A stretch of 64,000 bases of DNA, taken from Karalla daura. Lineage: Eukaryota > Chordata > Actinopteri > Chaetodontiformes > Leiognathidae. The DNA lies in assembly GCA_029224185.1 (NCBI GenBank), contig CM055196.1:23446673-23510672 (forward strand). The letters run 5' to 3'. Both the position numbers and the translations under genes were made by a program. The notes under the pieces were generated by a model. It was not told the DNA's origin. It worked only from the letters and a program-made list of their open reading frames with translations, and ran no database searches. This document shows positions 21,621-33,529 of the stretch, piece after piece. Within the stretch, counting starts at the first letter, position 1; the number at the start of each line of letters is the position of its first letter.

Positions 21621-24240
21621 TGTGATATTTTAGTGTCAAACAGCAAAGTTGAGATGTGCAGAAGGATGCCCAGTTCAGACCAGCAGCAAATGATCCCAAC
21701 GTTCCCAGTGTTCCCAGCTCTGCTCCACTGTGGGAGGATCACCCTGGAAATGGTGTTTCAGATCTGTTTACGGCTTCATCTTGTGTTTTCACCGTTGTTT
21801 TTTTTAAACCTGTAAAACCCAAATATAGAAAAAAAACAACACAAACACCTGTTGTCTGATGGAGAAAGTGTTTTCACTTTTGTCTTTTACATTTTAGTAA
21901 GTAATATAGCAACATCGGGTCTAGTTTAGAGTAGAGTTCTGTATTTAATCTCACAATATGCGCAGGGTTGTTTGTTTACTTTGTCCCATGGTAGTTTATG
22001 TAGTATATCGCCTTCCACTCAGGCCCGGTTGTAAAATGACAACATATAGACACATAGACTCTAAATAAAATCTGACTAATAGTTTCCAAAATAACTGAAC
22101 GTCATAACAAAAACCCATAAAGATATTTCAGAGGTTTTACCTCTTGACAAATCCAGTCAAATAAAACAAAGAAACTTGTCATGACCAGATAACCACACCA
22201 ATGAACTGTCCAGTGGCCTTCAACTGGACTCTACAGTAGACCCTACTGACCATGTTAATGTGGTTTTGTGGAAGAAAGGTTAAACACAAAGTGCTCCTTC
22301 CTTTCCTCACAGCCCAAGTGCAAGTCAAGCAGTGAAATATTAATATTGATACTAAAATATAACATTCAATTGTGCAGAAACACGATTTCACTGAGCAGCA
22401 GAGCAGAACTGAATGGTGATGTTTAGCTAGAAACAATCACAAAGAGTTTCATCTACGCTGCTGAGAGATTTATATTGTTGGAGTGATTTTGGTTCTTGAG
22501 TCGGCTAGATGGTCGGACCAGTTTATGGACACACTCAGAGACACTGAATCTCTCCCCAGTGTCCCTGACCTGCTTATTGGACATGAACCCAGTGGCTGAA
22601 AGGTCATGACCTCTTTGGCCATTTCCTCTGTTTGGCTTTGTTGATAGTTGATAGTTGAGAGTCAGCTGGGAATTCACATTCACAGAGGGAACAAGTCTGT
22701 GGCCCGACCAGCAGAAACCACATCCACATCCAGTCTGGAGTGCTGGGCATTAACCAGGCCTCATCCATACGGGGTCACTGAGCTCTGGGACTTACCAACT
22801 ATTAAAAATTATAAATCAATTTGGGGAAAAATGAAGTTCCTTGAAAAGCTGTGTTCCTTCCCAGCTGATCTTAGGTCTTTTGTGTAGTTCTCTATAGATT
22901 TCTTATAGAAATCTTAAAAAGGTACTGAAATTCATTTAAGAAATCCTGCAGATGCCCTGGAGCTGTTTTTAGATTACAACACAGACACTTTTCAGTATTT
23001 TATCATGGAACGTTTTATACCTATAATATACATAAGCTTACAGCCTGTTAACAGGAATGAAAAGGTTAGTTGTACCTAAAACAAAAGGCTCAAACATTGT
23101 GTGACATGAGCCAGCTTTGTACAGTATGTAGCTTTTAACAGGCTAACCTGGATTATGTTGCTAAATTGAAATCAGAAGTTTGCTCTACAGTGAGACATGA
23201 GGCTAAAGATTTAGACTCTGAAGTCCCTGATTCCTCTTTTGATCTGAAGGTTTCCTTAGGTACTGGTATTGGGACCAGTGCCCTTGGATACTGGGTAGTG
23301 AAACTAGACTCAGTCTGTCTGCTCTGTGTGTCCACGTCTGGGACTCTTCCAGCTTTTTGTTTCTAATGCTGGCTGAGTGAGACACCTGAGGGGTGAGCCT
23401 GGACGCTGCCCTCTGTTTACCCCGAGGTGAGGCCAGCAGCCGGACTGAAAGCGATACCCCGGCCCATGTTTACTCAACTGCTGTGTCCTAACCTTGGTAC
23501 CTACGGTGGCTCCTGACATGATCCACCTTAATACTGACAAATGACTTTCTGACCGGGAAGTCCCAAAACCTCAGGGGGGGGCTTGTGGGTAATCGATCTG
23601 TCGAAGAGGGAGCCTGAAGATTTCCATTGCTAAGTTGAAGTTCAGCGTTCCATCATCGATAATAGCAGAGCTCAGCTGACTGGGATAAATGGTTTTCCAA
23701 CTGGGATCAAAGAGAACAACAAAATGGCTGAGTACTCACCAGAACACCCACGTTAAGAAACGAGGCTGGTGTAGGACCATGTCTGCCATGCACTTGGTAA
23801 TTAGTACTAATGAGTGTCTACTGTGTCTAACTGTGTGTCTACGTAAGGTCTATTCTAGCGACAACCCATAATTTTTGGAGAATCTCATTCTGTAAGACCT
23901 CAAGTCCAAAAGATTTTGGATTTCCTTGTTTTTCTCAGATATTTTAAAGGTATCCTGTAGTAGAAGTTCAGTCTTGCTCCATACCACGCTACCTTCTTTT
24001 AATCAAACTGCTCAAACTGGTCATGTGACCCCTACATCCAGTGATGAGAAAATGTGACAAAAGTGACTCCATTACACTTTTCTGGAACTCTTCTGCCTCT
24101 CAACATGCCTGAACACACCTCATGAGGTGTTTTCTGTGATATTTAAGACATTTTTCCAGATTTAGTTGTTTCCATTAGTTTTTTAATGCCATGTTTACGC
24201 TTTGCTCATTTCAGGGAGTGATGGACACACCTACAGACAG
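21620..24240. other. Stretch with no recognised feature
   Basis: No gene, RNA gene or simple repeat of note. Small CpG-bearing patches at 22680-22800 and 23380-23520 are of unknown nature. Confidence 0.45.
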
Positions 24241-24242
24241 GG

Positions 24243-24312
24243 TAGACAGCAGAAAGTCCAAGGTAGTAGAAGATAGAATAGAACAGGATAGAATATGCCT
24301 TTATTCGTGAGA
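24243..24312 (-). mobile_element. LINE 3' tail, minus strand
   Basis: Complement of 'cacgaataaaggcatattct' followed by TATCC/TATTC-like units, the reversed form of an L2-type tail. Confidence 0.4.
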
Positions 24313-24314
24313 AG

Positions 24315-25740
24315 AGAGGGTGTAACATTGCCATTCTGCTGAATGTTTGTCTATGTGGTGTGTATTCACTGTAGTCTGACAGAGCTTTTAAGCTTCCTTC
24401 TTATCCTCTCTATTTATCCTGTTTGTGTAATACTTTTGTCATTTACTGTGACATTTGTTCAGCTGCGTGCAGCTCCTCTGAGTTGATTAGCGATCGAGCT
24501 TTTCAACACACTCTGTAATGGTCTTGGCCTCTCATATCAGAATTCATCCTTTGGCTTGTTTAAGACCCAAATTCTTTCCTTAATGGACAGTCTGACAGCT
24601 GCTGTCTAAACATGCCTCTTTTTTAACCCCCTCCCTCAGAAAGCTGAAATACTGACTAAAGGCATTTATTGGATAAGTTTGAGGAGAGTCGTAGGTGCTC
24701 AGGTCCTGGGGACGTGTCAGCATCGCTCAGAGGTTCCCACTTAGAGTTTTCTGGAGTCGCTCCTTAGTCTGAACTGTTGATGGCTATGAGGTTGGGTTAG
24801 GTTCTTATCTCATCAGGGCTACTCATAAAAACAGTAGAAATTCTAAAGTAAGCAAAATGAAACAGTCGACATAATTTGGATGATTTTATCAGGAGTGTCT
24901 TATCTTGGTGGACCTGTCAGGGCTGTATCAGTGACTATGTAGCCTGAGTTTTCAGACTTTTCCTTCTTGTCCGGCGACACTTTGAACTTGTTGATCATCA
25001 CCTGCTCCTGATGTTTGGACGGTGGCCTTGACCCGGGTCTGACCTGCTCCCGTCCCTCTGGATGGGCGGTGTCGGGTGTCTCTGTCCAGCTCCTGCAGAG
25101 GAGGCAGAGGAGGAGCTAGATGAAGGCTCGCACATGGGGAGAAACCTTCACACAACCTGCTCAGAGAACAGTGGAGGACAGGGAGGATGGAGTCAGATTT
25201 CATGCTGATTGTAAAGAAAAGTACTGGTTATATTATTAACAACCAGGCCAAGCAGTGTTTTGGCTTTAAGATGGTTTAGATGGTCATCCTCATGGCCAAG
25301 TGATTGTTGATAAGCGATCTTATTGTTAGCTGTTCTTTACAAATATATAAAGTTGTGACATTTTAAAAGTAACTAATGTAACTAGATTGAATTAAGTCAC
25401 TAAAGCAAATAATAGCTTTATCTGAAATGTTGAATCTCTTGGAAGGTCAGAAATGGATGAGATCATTTTCAGGTTTAGTGAATTATATGTTGTCAGCTTC
25501 AAATTAAAGTTGAGTCTTTACTTTATTGTTATTGTTGGACAGTTGGAGACAGTTGGAATGTAAGAAGACGTTCTTGAGATCTTAAAACACCACATGCTAG
25601 TTTTCAGAGGATTGTGAGGATTTTATTGTGGAAAGCAACCATAATGTTGTCAATAATCAATTAATTTCAGCCATGAATCAAAACTCTGATTAAATGGCTC
25701 AGAACAAAGTACTGTGCAAATCAGCAAAACCTCTCTCCCC
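24315..25740. other. Stretch with no recognised feature
   Basis: Ordinary single-copy sequence. Open frames are short and without domains. Confidence 0.45.
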
Positions 25741-25745
25741 CTCTT

Positions 25746-25777
25746 ACACACACACAGACACACACACACACACACAC
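25746..25777. repeat. CA microsatellite, short
   Basis: About 15 CA units with one GA break. Confidence 0.92.
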
Positions 25778-25779
25778 CT

Positions 25780-27304
25780 GTCTTGGGTCTTGAGAACACA
25801 TTAGCCGTTGCCCTCTGCCTCTTTCCGACCACATTAGCAGTTTCTCCTGCAGGAGGTTACGACTCGGTCGGCCATCTTGCCCAGAGGTGTTGGGTCACTT
25901 CCTGACCAGCACATGCTGTGACCTGTCACTGCATCATCTGGCCAATCAATCACTTTACATTTGCCTTTGTTTCATTCACTCACCTGTGACTGGGATGTCT
26001 CCGGGCGTCCACCTGTCTGCTGCAGTCTCAGTCTCAGCTTCGACTGCTGACTCGTCAGTCCTGGACGTCTCTGGATTCACACTTCCAGCTCACGTATAGG
26101 AACCTCCTGAAATCCTGGGCTTCAAATGTCACAATGAAAATGATGAAAATGATGGAGCTGTCTCTTCATGAGGTATACAACCCTGGTCTTACATGTTGTC
26201 TGTTGAGACTTCCTTTCAATCATCAGGTCTGATGCAAATGGAAAAGCCCTGATATTATAGTTACTATAGGTATTAAAGCGTCATAATGTCATAGACTGTC
26301 TAATTTTGAGTTTGTGACATTGAGGCGTGGAGATACACACCATAAAAACATTAATGGAACTTGAGGCTGATACTCTGTGAAGCTGCTGTAATCTTTGTGT
26401 ACAGGGCTTTAATAATCGTAATATTTCTAATAATGATAATAATAAACTTTTCAAAATGTAGCTGCAAATTGCTTTGCTTTACTTGCAACAAAAAATCTGT
26501 CAAAAGAGACTAAAATTAGATAGATGGATTCAGGTAACATGAGGGTAACCTATTTGATAGAAGTGTGTTTTCTGAAGGAACGTACAAGGTCGTAAAACAT
26601 GAGTTATGTAATTATATCTCTTAGTTCCAGTGAGAAGCTGAAGTCTGTAGTCGTCTTACCATTACAAATCCATTTTTCCATGTTCTTTCTTGAATAAGTT
26701 GAAGAGAAAGACTCATAATTGTCGATCATGGAGGTTTCTTCACTGTGTGTCTGTTTTCTACTACAGCCACTTTCACCAACTTTGTTGCAGTTGTTTCTCT
26801 TGTTGCCAGATCCGTCCTGGTACCAGCCTGGTGCCTTTCCTCCTCTGATTTGACCTTAAAGACCAGAATGAATGTTCTGTGTGTTGACATTGTAGTTGTC
26901 AGGCCTGTGGTCAGGCCTGCGTGCTGGACGTTAGCTCACCCTGGTTCAGTGAAGCCTGCCTCTGGTCCCAGCAGGCTCTTTACACGTCCAGCTGCTAACT
27001 GCAGGATCAGACCCAGAATTATGTTTCCTTGTTGTTGAATCTATATGGAGTCTTTTCTTCTGCCTCACTGGGACTGAAGGAATGGTGTTTACTGCACAGA
27101 GCCAACTGGACTGGGCTGCTGACACACACACATGCACACGCATACTTCAACACGTACGTTCAGACATAAACTATATGCTTCTTAAAGTTCATGCAGTAAT
27201 CGGGTTGCTGCAGTAATTTCCCAGGTTTCACTATTTTCAGTCTGTACTTAAACGAACAAGTGAAACTGACTTTTACTCGATCCTTGCCACTCGATATGAG
27301 CAGC

Positions 27305-27305
<1 letters not shown>
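25780..27305. other. Stretch with no recognised feature
   Basis: No gene recognised. A 97-codon open frame at 26745-27038 has no identifiable domain. Confidence 0.45.

Positions 27306-27307
<2 letters not shown>

Positions 27308-27360
<53 letters not shown>
27308..27360. repeat. CA microsatellite, about 26 units
   Basis: Pure CA run. Confidence 0.97.
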
Positions 27361-27362
<2 letters not shown>

Positions 27363-27522
27363 CCCACACCCCCCACAGCCTCCCCTCCTACTCCCTCATT
27401 GGTGGATCGTGTCGTCACGGAGACAACAGCTGTCTCCAGGATGAAGAAGCTACTTTGAGGGTGCCAGCCAGTCTGCAGGCCTGCAACTGGAGAGTCCCCT
27501 GGGGTCCTTCATGGCCTTCGAA

Positions 27523-27538
27523 ACACACACACACACAT

Positions 27539-27599
<61 letters not shown>
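27523..27599. repeat. CA microsatellite, about 37 units
   Basis: CA run with one TG break, same orientation as the one at 27308. Confidence 0.97.
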
Positions 27600-27601
<2 letters not shown>

Positions 27602-27620
27602 CTGGCAGTACAGCGAGATT

Positions 27621-27635
27621 AGCGCCCCCTAGAGA
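27621..27635 (-). promoter_or_regulatory. CTCF-like core, minus strand
   Basis: The complement TCTCTAGGGGGCGCT matches the CTCF core CCASYAGRKGGCRSY at 13 of 15 places; the first and third bases differ. It faces left, away from the stronger plus-strand site at 52887. Confidence 0.4.
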
Positions 27636-27639
27636 CCAC

Positions 27640-28345
27640 TGTTTTTTTTGTTCTTCTGAACAACGTAGCGCCCGTCCTTCATGTTTGTCCTCAGCACTGG
27701 ATGAAGGCCTGTTAACTGAGACGGGTTTATATTCAAAATATACAAGTGACTAACTCTGACTAACCCTGAAGTTACTCTGACTTCATAACTGAAGTCATGT
27801 CTGGATGACCGTCACGTTTCTAAAGTTTAATCTCCACCTCAGCTTCCATTCCAGTTAGATGAAGAACGTGAATTTCACTCAAAACGACGAGAAGCAAACT
27901 GTGAAATCACACACGTTCATTACAAACATGATCCAATCTGATCGTTTCATCCATACAACCAACAGTAGACGTTTCAGTTACTGTAGCTCCAGAACGTTGG
28001 ATTAAATTACATTTTATTATTGTCATTTCAGCTTCTGACTAATAGAAGTAAAAGCTTTACCCTCATGAGGTCACCTGCTAATCTAACCACTAATAAAACT
28101 GTAAAAACAACACAAAATAAAGACACAATCGCTTAGAGAATACAGAAAACTTATGTAAACACACATATAATTAACTATATCATATAACAAAGTAAATATA
28201 GAGGAATTTTAATATGGGTTAACATGAGAGCTGTAACTTTGAACACCACCGTGTCTCTACCATAGGATAGAAGTCTTCAGATTTTCATCAGGCCACAATT
28301 TTTCATACTATTTTGCACATAAAATCTTAAGTGTTGCATAAATGA
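27640..28345. other. Stretch with no recognised feature
   Basis: AT-rich sequence without gene or clear repeat. Confidence 0.5.
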
Positions 28346-28351
28346 GGTGCA

Positions 28352-28366
28352 TGTGTGTGTGTGTGG

Positions 28367-28400
<34 letters not shown>
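28352..28400. repeat. GT microsatellite
   Basis: GT run with GG and GC breaks, the first member of a GT-CA-GT triplet. Confidence 0.95.
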
Positions 28401-28401
<1 letters not shown>

Positions 28402-28495
28402 TCGGGTATTGCATGTGTTGTTTGGGGTTGACTGCAACTGTTAGGACAACGACCCGTCTAATCTGCACCTGCCACTGACACAGCAAATGTACGTC

Positions 28496-28496
<1 letters not shown>

Positions 28497-28565
<69 letters not shown>
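28497..28565. repeat. CA microsatellite, about 34 units
   Basis: Pure CA run, inverted relative to its neighbours at 28352 and 28679. Confidence 0.97.
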
Positions 28566-28569
<4 letters not shown>

Positions 28570-28677
28570 CACACAGACCTACATAAGCGACAGACGGAGC
28601 CGAGCGTCCGACTGACCGACTGCAGTGCATGCTGGGAAACAAACCAGTCCCCGTCTGATCTTTTTAATAACTAGCGG

Positions 28678-28678
<1 letters not shown>

Positions 28679-28712
<34 letters not shown>

Positions 28713-28728
28713 TGTGTGTGTGTTTGTG
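28679..28728. repeat. GT microsatellite
   Basis: GT run with two TT breaks, the third member of the triplet. Confidence 0.95.
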
Positions 28729-28729
28729 G

Positions 28730-29580
28730 GTCTTCCTTGTCATCCTCACTCTCTTCCTTCTCTTTTCAGTTGTTCTTCACTTCTTCTCTTTTTATCTTTG
28801 ACGCTTGGAAACTGGTTTCCAGTTGCTCCACCTTGCCTGAAGCCTAGACACTGAAGCTGTCAGACGTTTCCAGGATGAAATGCCTTTTGTTGTGTTTTCT
28901 AGGTGAAACATTTCTACTTTTTGGCTCGTAGCTTGAAGTCGTTTCATTCTTATTGAAGTTCGATTTAAACTTGACGTCCTACTGTCACTTGTTGTTTGTT
29001 GAGATGTATGAGGCCGTAGTCAGCTGAGTGATTGGAGATAGTGTTGCAACAAACAGTCATTTTATAATTAATTAATCTGTCACTTAATTTTATGATTATT
29101 TAATTGGTTGTTTGGTTTATGAACTGTTTCTCAAAGATGGCGATGAGGTCTTTAAATGTCTGTCTACAGAGACGAAATAAACCAGAAAACACATTTAAGC
29201 TGAAATCAGAGAATTTTTACTTAATTTCTAAGAATCATCCTTAAATGGATTAATCAGTTATAACAGTTGTGATTATAATAATTAATGTATTATTATTATT
29301 GTTATAATATTCTATTAATCAGTTTGTTATTGCAGTTTTTCAGGACATAGAAATAAAACATAAAAATGGTAAAAATGATGGCTGGATAGACATATCCCAT
29401 TTCTAGTGACTTGTCCTGAAAATACCTTCATATTTTCAGATGTTTGGTTGATTCTAAAGATGAAGTGTGAGACGCAATAAAAAGCAATAAAAAGCCTGGT
29501 GTTCACAGAGAGAGAGTTCAGAGAGACAGAGAGTTAGTTAGACATAGGCTTGTCTGTATTGGTTCTGTCTGTCCTTCCCT
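28730..29580. other. Stretch with no recognised feature
   Basis: AT-rich in its second half. No gene seen. Confidence 0.5.
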
Positions 29581-29582
29581 CT

Positions 29583-29603
29583 TTGTCTGTCTGTCTGTCT
29601 CAT

Positions 29604-29634
<31 letters not shown>

Positions 29635-29651
29635 CAGACACACACACACAG
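29583..29651. repeat. GTCT run followed by CA microsatellite
   Basis: Several GTCT units precede two CA runs. Confidence 0.9.
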
Positions 29652-29860
29652 ACACAGAGCCAGTGTAACCACACACTCGTGCTGGCCGTTGATTGACAGG
29701 CGGGGCAGGTGTGGCTGGTCTGCAGCAGCGTCCCACCTGTCAGTCCGACCCCCCTCGTACCCACAAACACACAATTATACACACACATTTTAGCCCGCTC
29801 CCTCGACCCCCGACCCCATGACCAACATCCTATTCCCGTGGGCGCGGTAACGACTCCCTC

Positions 29861-29875
29861 GTCACCCCTGGCAAC
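29861..29875 (+). promoter_or_regulatory. RFX X-box-like site
   Basis: GTCACC-CCT-GGCAAC fits the X-box pattern GTNRCC-N(0-3)-RGYAAC. It lies in a CpG-bearing single-copy patch (29800-29930). Function is inferred from the motif only. Confidence 0.35.
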
Positions 29876-29957
29876 CGCGACCCAGGCTGCGGCTGCAGCT
29901 TCATAAATAAAACTCTGGGCTGTACCTGCCTGCTAAGACCCACCACTGCTGTTTACT

Positions 29958-30016
29958 GCCCCCCCACCCCCTTCACCCACCTCACCCCTGACCTCTGCAC
30001 CCCCCCACCCCCCCAC
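29958..30016. repeat. C-rich tract
   Basis: Repeated CCCCCCCACCCCC-like runs. The minus strand could form a G-quadruplex. A smaller C-run lies at 30197-30206. Confidence 0.85.
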
Positions 30017-30540
30017 ACTGACACCACAGACACTACGAGGCCTTCATTTGATCCTGTGAAGTCACGTCTAGCTGCTTCTCCAGCTTTTTTTTTTACATTT
30101 TACTGTAAATTAACAGTGAATGCATTAAAATAACTTAATAATAATAACTAGTTTTCAATCAGGTCTGTCTGTGTGTGATCATACTCCTCAATTTGCCCCC
30201 CCACCCCACACCCAAAATGTTTTCGGGGGGGCAACATGATGACAGACACTCAATATCTGACATATATTTTTACATGTCTTTCGGAAATAGCTGCTCACTT
30301 CCACATGGAGCAGAGACGGAGTGAAATGGTGATCTCACTGGACAAGTTTTTTATGTCCTCCTGTCAAACTAAGTCCAGTATTAGTGGCTCCGTTTGCGGT
30401 TTCTACCAACAGCTGAGGGAACCCTCTTAAAATAATATCTGTTAAATATCTGTTAAATAATGACTTTCTTTAACGTTGAATCCCAGACAAAGGTGTACGA
30501 CACGTTCTAAAACGTCATCATGGTTCAGGTTCTAAAAATA

Positions 30541-31560
30541 CATGTTTTCAGTTTCTGGTTCCTTAGGTTCTCCCTCAATCTGTGGTTCCTCTTCAGGTTC
30601 TCCCTCAGTCTCTGGTTCCTCTTCAGGTTCTCCCTCAGTCTCTGGTACCTCTCCAGGTTCCTCCTCAGTCTCTGGTTCCTCTCCATGTTCCTCCTCAGTC
30701 TCTGGTTCCTCTCCAGGTTCCTCCTCAGTCTCTGGTTCCTCACTAGGTTCTCCTTCAGTCTCTGGTTCCTCTCCAGGTTCCTCCTCAGTCTCTGGTTCCT
30801 CTCAAGGTTCTTCCTCAGTCTCTGGTTCCTCTGGAGGTTACTCCTGAGTCTCTGGTTCCTCTCCAGGTTCCTCCTTAGTCTCTGGTTCCTCTCCAGGTTC
30901 CTCCTCAGTCTCTGGTTCCTCTCTAGGTTCCTCCTCAGTCTCTGGTTCCTCTCCAGGTTCCTCCTCAGTCTCTGGTTCTACTCCAGGTTCCTTCTCAGTC
31001 TCTGGTACCTCTCTAGGTTCTCCCTCAGTCTCTGGTTCCTCTCTAGGTTCTCCCTCAGTCTCTGGTTCCTCTCTAGGTTCCTCCTCAGTCTCTGGTTCCT
31101 CTCCAGGTTCCTCCTCAGTCTCTGGTTCCTCTCTAGGTTCTTCCTCAGTCTCTGGTTCCTCTCTAGGTTCCTCCTGAGTCTCTGGTTCCTCTCCAGGTTC
31201 CTCCTCAGTCTCTGGTTCCTCTCCAGGTTCACCCTCAGTCTGGTTCCTACTCAGGTTCCTCCTCAGTCTCTGGTTCCTCCTCTGGTTCACCCTCAGTTTC
31301 TGGTTCCTCCTCAGGTTCCTCCTCAGTCTCTGGTTCCTCCTCTGGTTCACCCTCAGTCTCTGGTTCCTCTCTAGGTTCCTCCTGAGTCTCTGGTTCCTCT
31401 CCAGGTTCCTCCTCAGTCTCTGGTTCCTCTCCAGGTTCCTCCTCAGTCTGGTTCCTACTCAGGTTCCTCCTCAGTCTCTGGTTCCTCCTCTGGTTCACCC
31501 TCAGTTTCTGGTTCCTCTCTAGGTTCCTCCTCAGTCTCTGGTTCCTCTCCAGGTCCTGGC
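30541..31560. repeat. 30-bp minisatellite, about 34 copies
   Basis: The unit runs 'ctctggttcctctccagg' then 'ttcctcctcagt', with point variants. On the minus strand the 30-bp unit reads EEPGEEPETE in one frame and stays open for long stretches; the plus strand gives SLWFLSRFLL. Two 2-base deletions near 31240 and 31449 shift the frame. A 208-base block inside the array appears twice. Two and a bit related units recur at 36061-36120. It is probably a repeat, not a gene, although derivation from a Glu/Pro-rich coding exon is possible. Confidence 0.95.
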
Positions 31561-32010
31561 TCCAAAACAGGCTGGATGTGCGAACATCATAGCACCCATA
31601 GCTGCAGCAAAGCTCCAGTTAAGTAAAGTCGACAAGTCGTTGCCAGATAAACAGATTAGTTAAAAATAGGATCCTAAAAAGGCTGTAGAATAGCATCTGA
31701 GGCATTTCTGATGAAACCAGTGTCTCATAGCTTCAACCTTAATTACTTAGCTGAACCATTCTAGATCCACTTCAAGTGCTGAATGTTGTCTGTTAGCCTC
31801 GGCCTGGGTCTCTAAACTGATGAACTGATGAATTATGACTCTGACAGCATAAAGTTCATCTTGTTTGGATGTTTTTTAAAGTATATGACAGCTGCTGCCT
31901 TTACATGTTCGAAATTTGACAAAAATGTCATTTATTTTCTGCCTGAAAATCTCTCAGATTAGGCTAAAGGTGTTTGATCACAGGACCAAAAGGCGAATCA
32001 AAACGGGAGC
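31560..32010. other. Stretch with no recognised feature
   Basis: Ordinary sequence after the minisatellite. No gene seen. Confidence 0.5.
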
Positions 32011-32340
32011 CAAAGCAAACCCGGCTCCTCTGAGCTCTCTGTGCCGGCTCTACCAGGTCTCAGGAGGACAGGAGCAGAGTCGTAGCCCGGAGACAACAGC
32101 ATCGCCTCCGTGTTCTGGCGTTGAGTCTCGGCCGCCGAGCTCATTACCGTCCCCACAGTAAAGTGGAAAGAATCTGCGCTTTAGCGTGCAGAATTGGTGA
32201 GGTAATGCTTGTTTTTAACAAGCGCTGACTCTCCTCTGCAGGCATGAGGGCATTTCACAGCGATGAGTAGTCGGTGCGGAGCGAAGACAAAGTGCTGAAG
32301 CAGATTGTTCTCTGGAGTCCCACGGCCGGGAAGCTCTTCT
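32010..32340. promoter_or_regulatory. Candidate conserved noncoding element
   Basis: GC-balanced, CpG-containing and repeat-free, with 'gagctcattaccgtccccac' at 32135, which resembles 'cgcctcattaccgcc' at 6643. The evidence is texture only. Confidence 0.25.
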
Positions 32341-32546
32341 CTGTGATTCATGTGCCAAGACCGACCGACCAGTCCACACATACGGAACATGCATACTGTA
32401 GGCTGTAAGGAGAGTTGCTGAGAATTGTTGGAAGTTTTTCTCAAATTCCTGAGTTTCTACAGATCCTACAACAGATCATTCAGAGATCACTCAAACCATC
32501 AAAGTAAAGGATGTAGCTTATTTAGTTTTCTTTCAAATGTATTTAC

Positions 32547-32730
<184 letters not shown>

Positions 32731-33001
32731 GCCTGCTGTGGAGCTCTCATCACATTCACATCACATCATCACATCTTTCTACATTTCTACATGTTTGTTG
32801 TTAGGGAACCGTCTGAGGTGGCTTGACAGGTCAGATCGTGTTTCCTCTGTTATATTGTGTGTTTATCGATCTGGACTCTTGAAACTCAAAACTTAATCAC
32901 TCATTTATTTGTAACTCATACAAAACTCACTTAAAACATTGGTTAAAAAAAGTGTAGTAAAGTAAAAACATTGATATACTTCATGTTTTCAGTCTGAGGT
33001 T

Positions 33002-33004
33002 CAC

Positions 33005-33047
<43 letters not shown>

Positions 33048-33066
33048 CACACACGCACACACACGC
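33002..33066. repeat. CA microsatellite, interrupted
   Basis: CA run with several CG steps. Confidence 0.95.
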
Positions 33067-33109
33067 GGCTCTGTTACAGCTGATCGTGCTGAGCCTCATT
33101 CGATCCCGT

Positions 33110-33415
33110 CTAAGAAAAGCTCCTGGAAACGTTGGATGAAGTTTCATTGCAGAACCAAGAAAGCACCTAGAATTCCGGCGTGTTCTTCACCTTGGCTCGC
33201 ATGTTTTTTTTTTGTTTTTTTTCTTCGGGGGGTCGTGACGATCGGGGCCCGGCACGCCGCGGCCCCGCCGGCCCGCAGGCGCTCACCCCGCGAGGGATTA
33301 TCCAACCACGCCCGGAAAAGACGTGTGAAATTGTGACGGGCACGAAAATAAAATGACAAAGTTTGCGAGGCTGTGCGTGGAGGAGCGTGTTAGCTGTTGG
33401 CACGCACACCGCTGT
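33110..33415. promoter_or_regulatory. GC-rich candidate regulatory element
   Basis: Contains a GC- and CpG-rich core at 33225-33320 between two inverted CA/GT arrays. Long minus-strand frames are open but have no recognisable domain, as expected of CpG-rich DNA. Confidence 0.25.
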
Positions 33416-33423
33416 GTAAGCTG

Positions 33424-33526
<103 letters not shown>

Positions 33527-33529
33527 TGC

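Noticed and set aside
28277..28642. Cys-Val and Thr-His frames over the CA/GT arrays
   Set aside because: They are translations of dinucleotide repeats. The same holds for all similar frames in the window.
30520..31374. A 284-codon plus-strand frame through the minisatellite
   Set aside because: The frame is open because the 30-bp unit has no stop in that phase. Its product is a monotonous repeat with no start context or domain.
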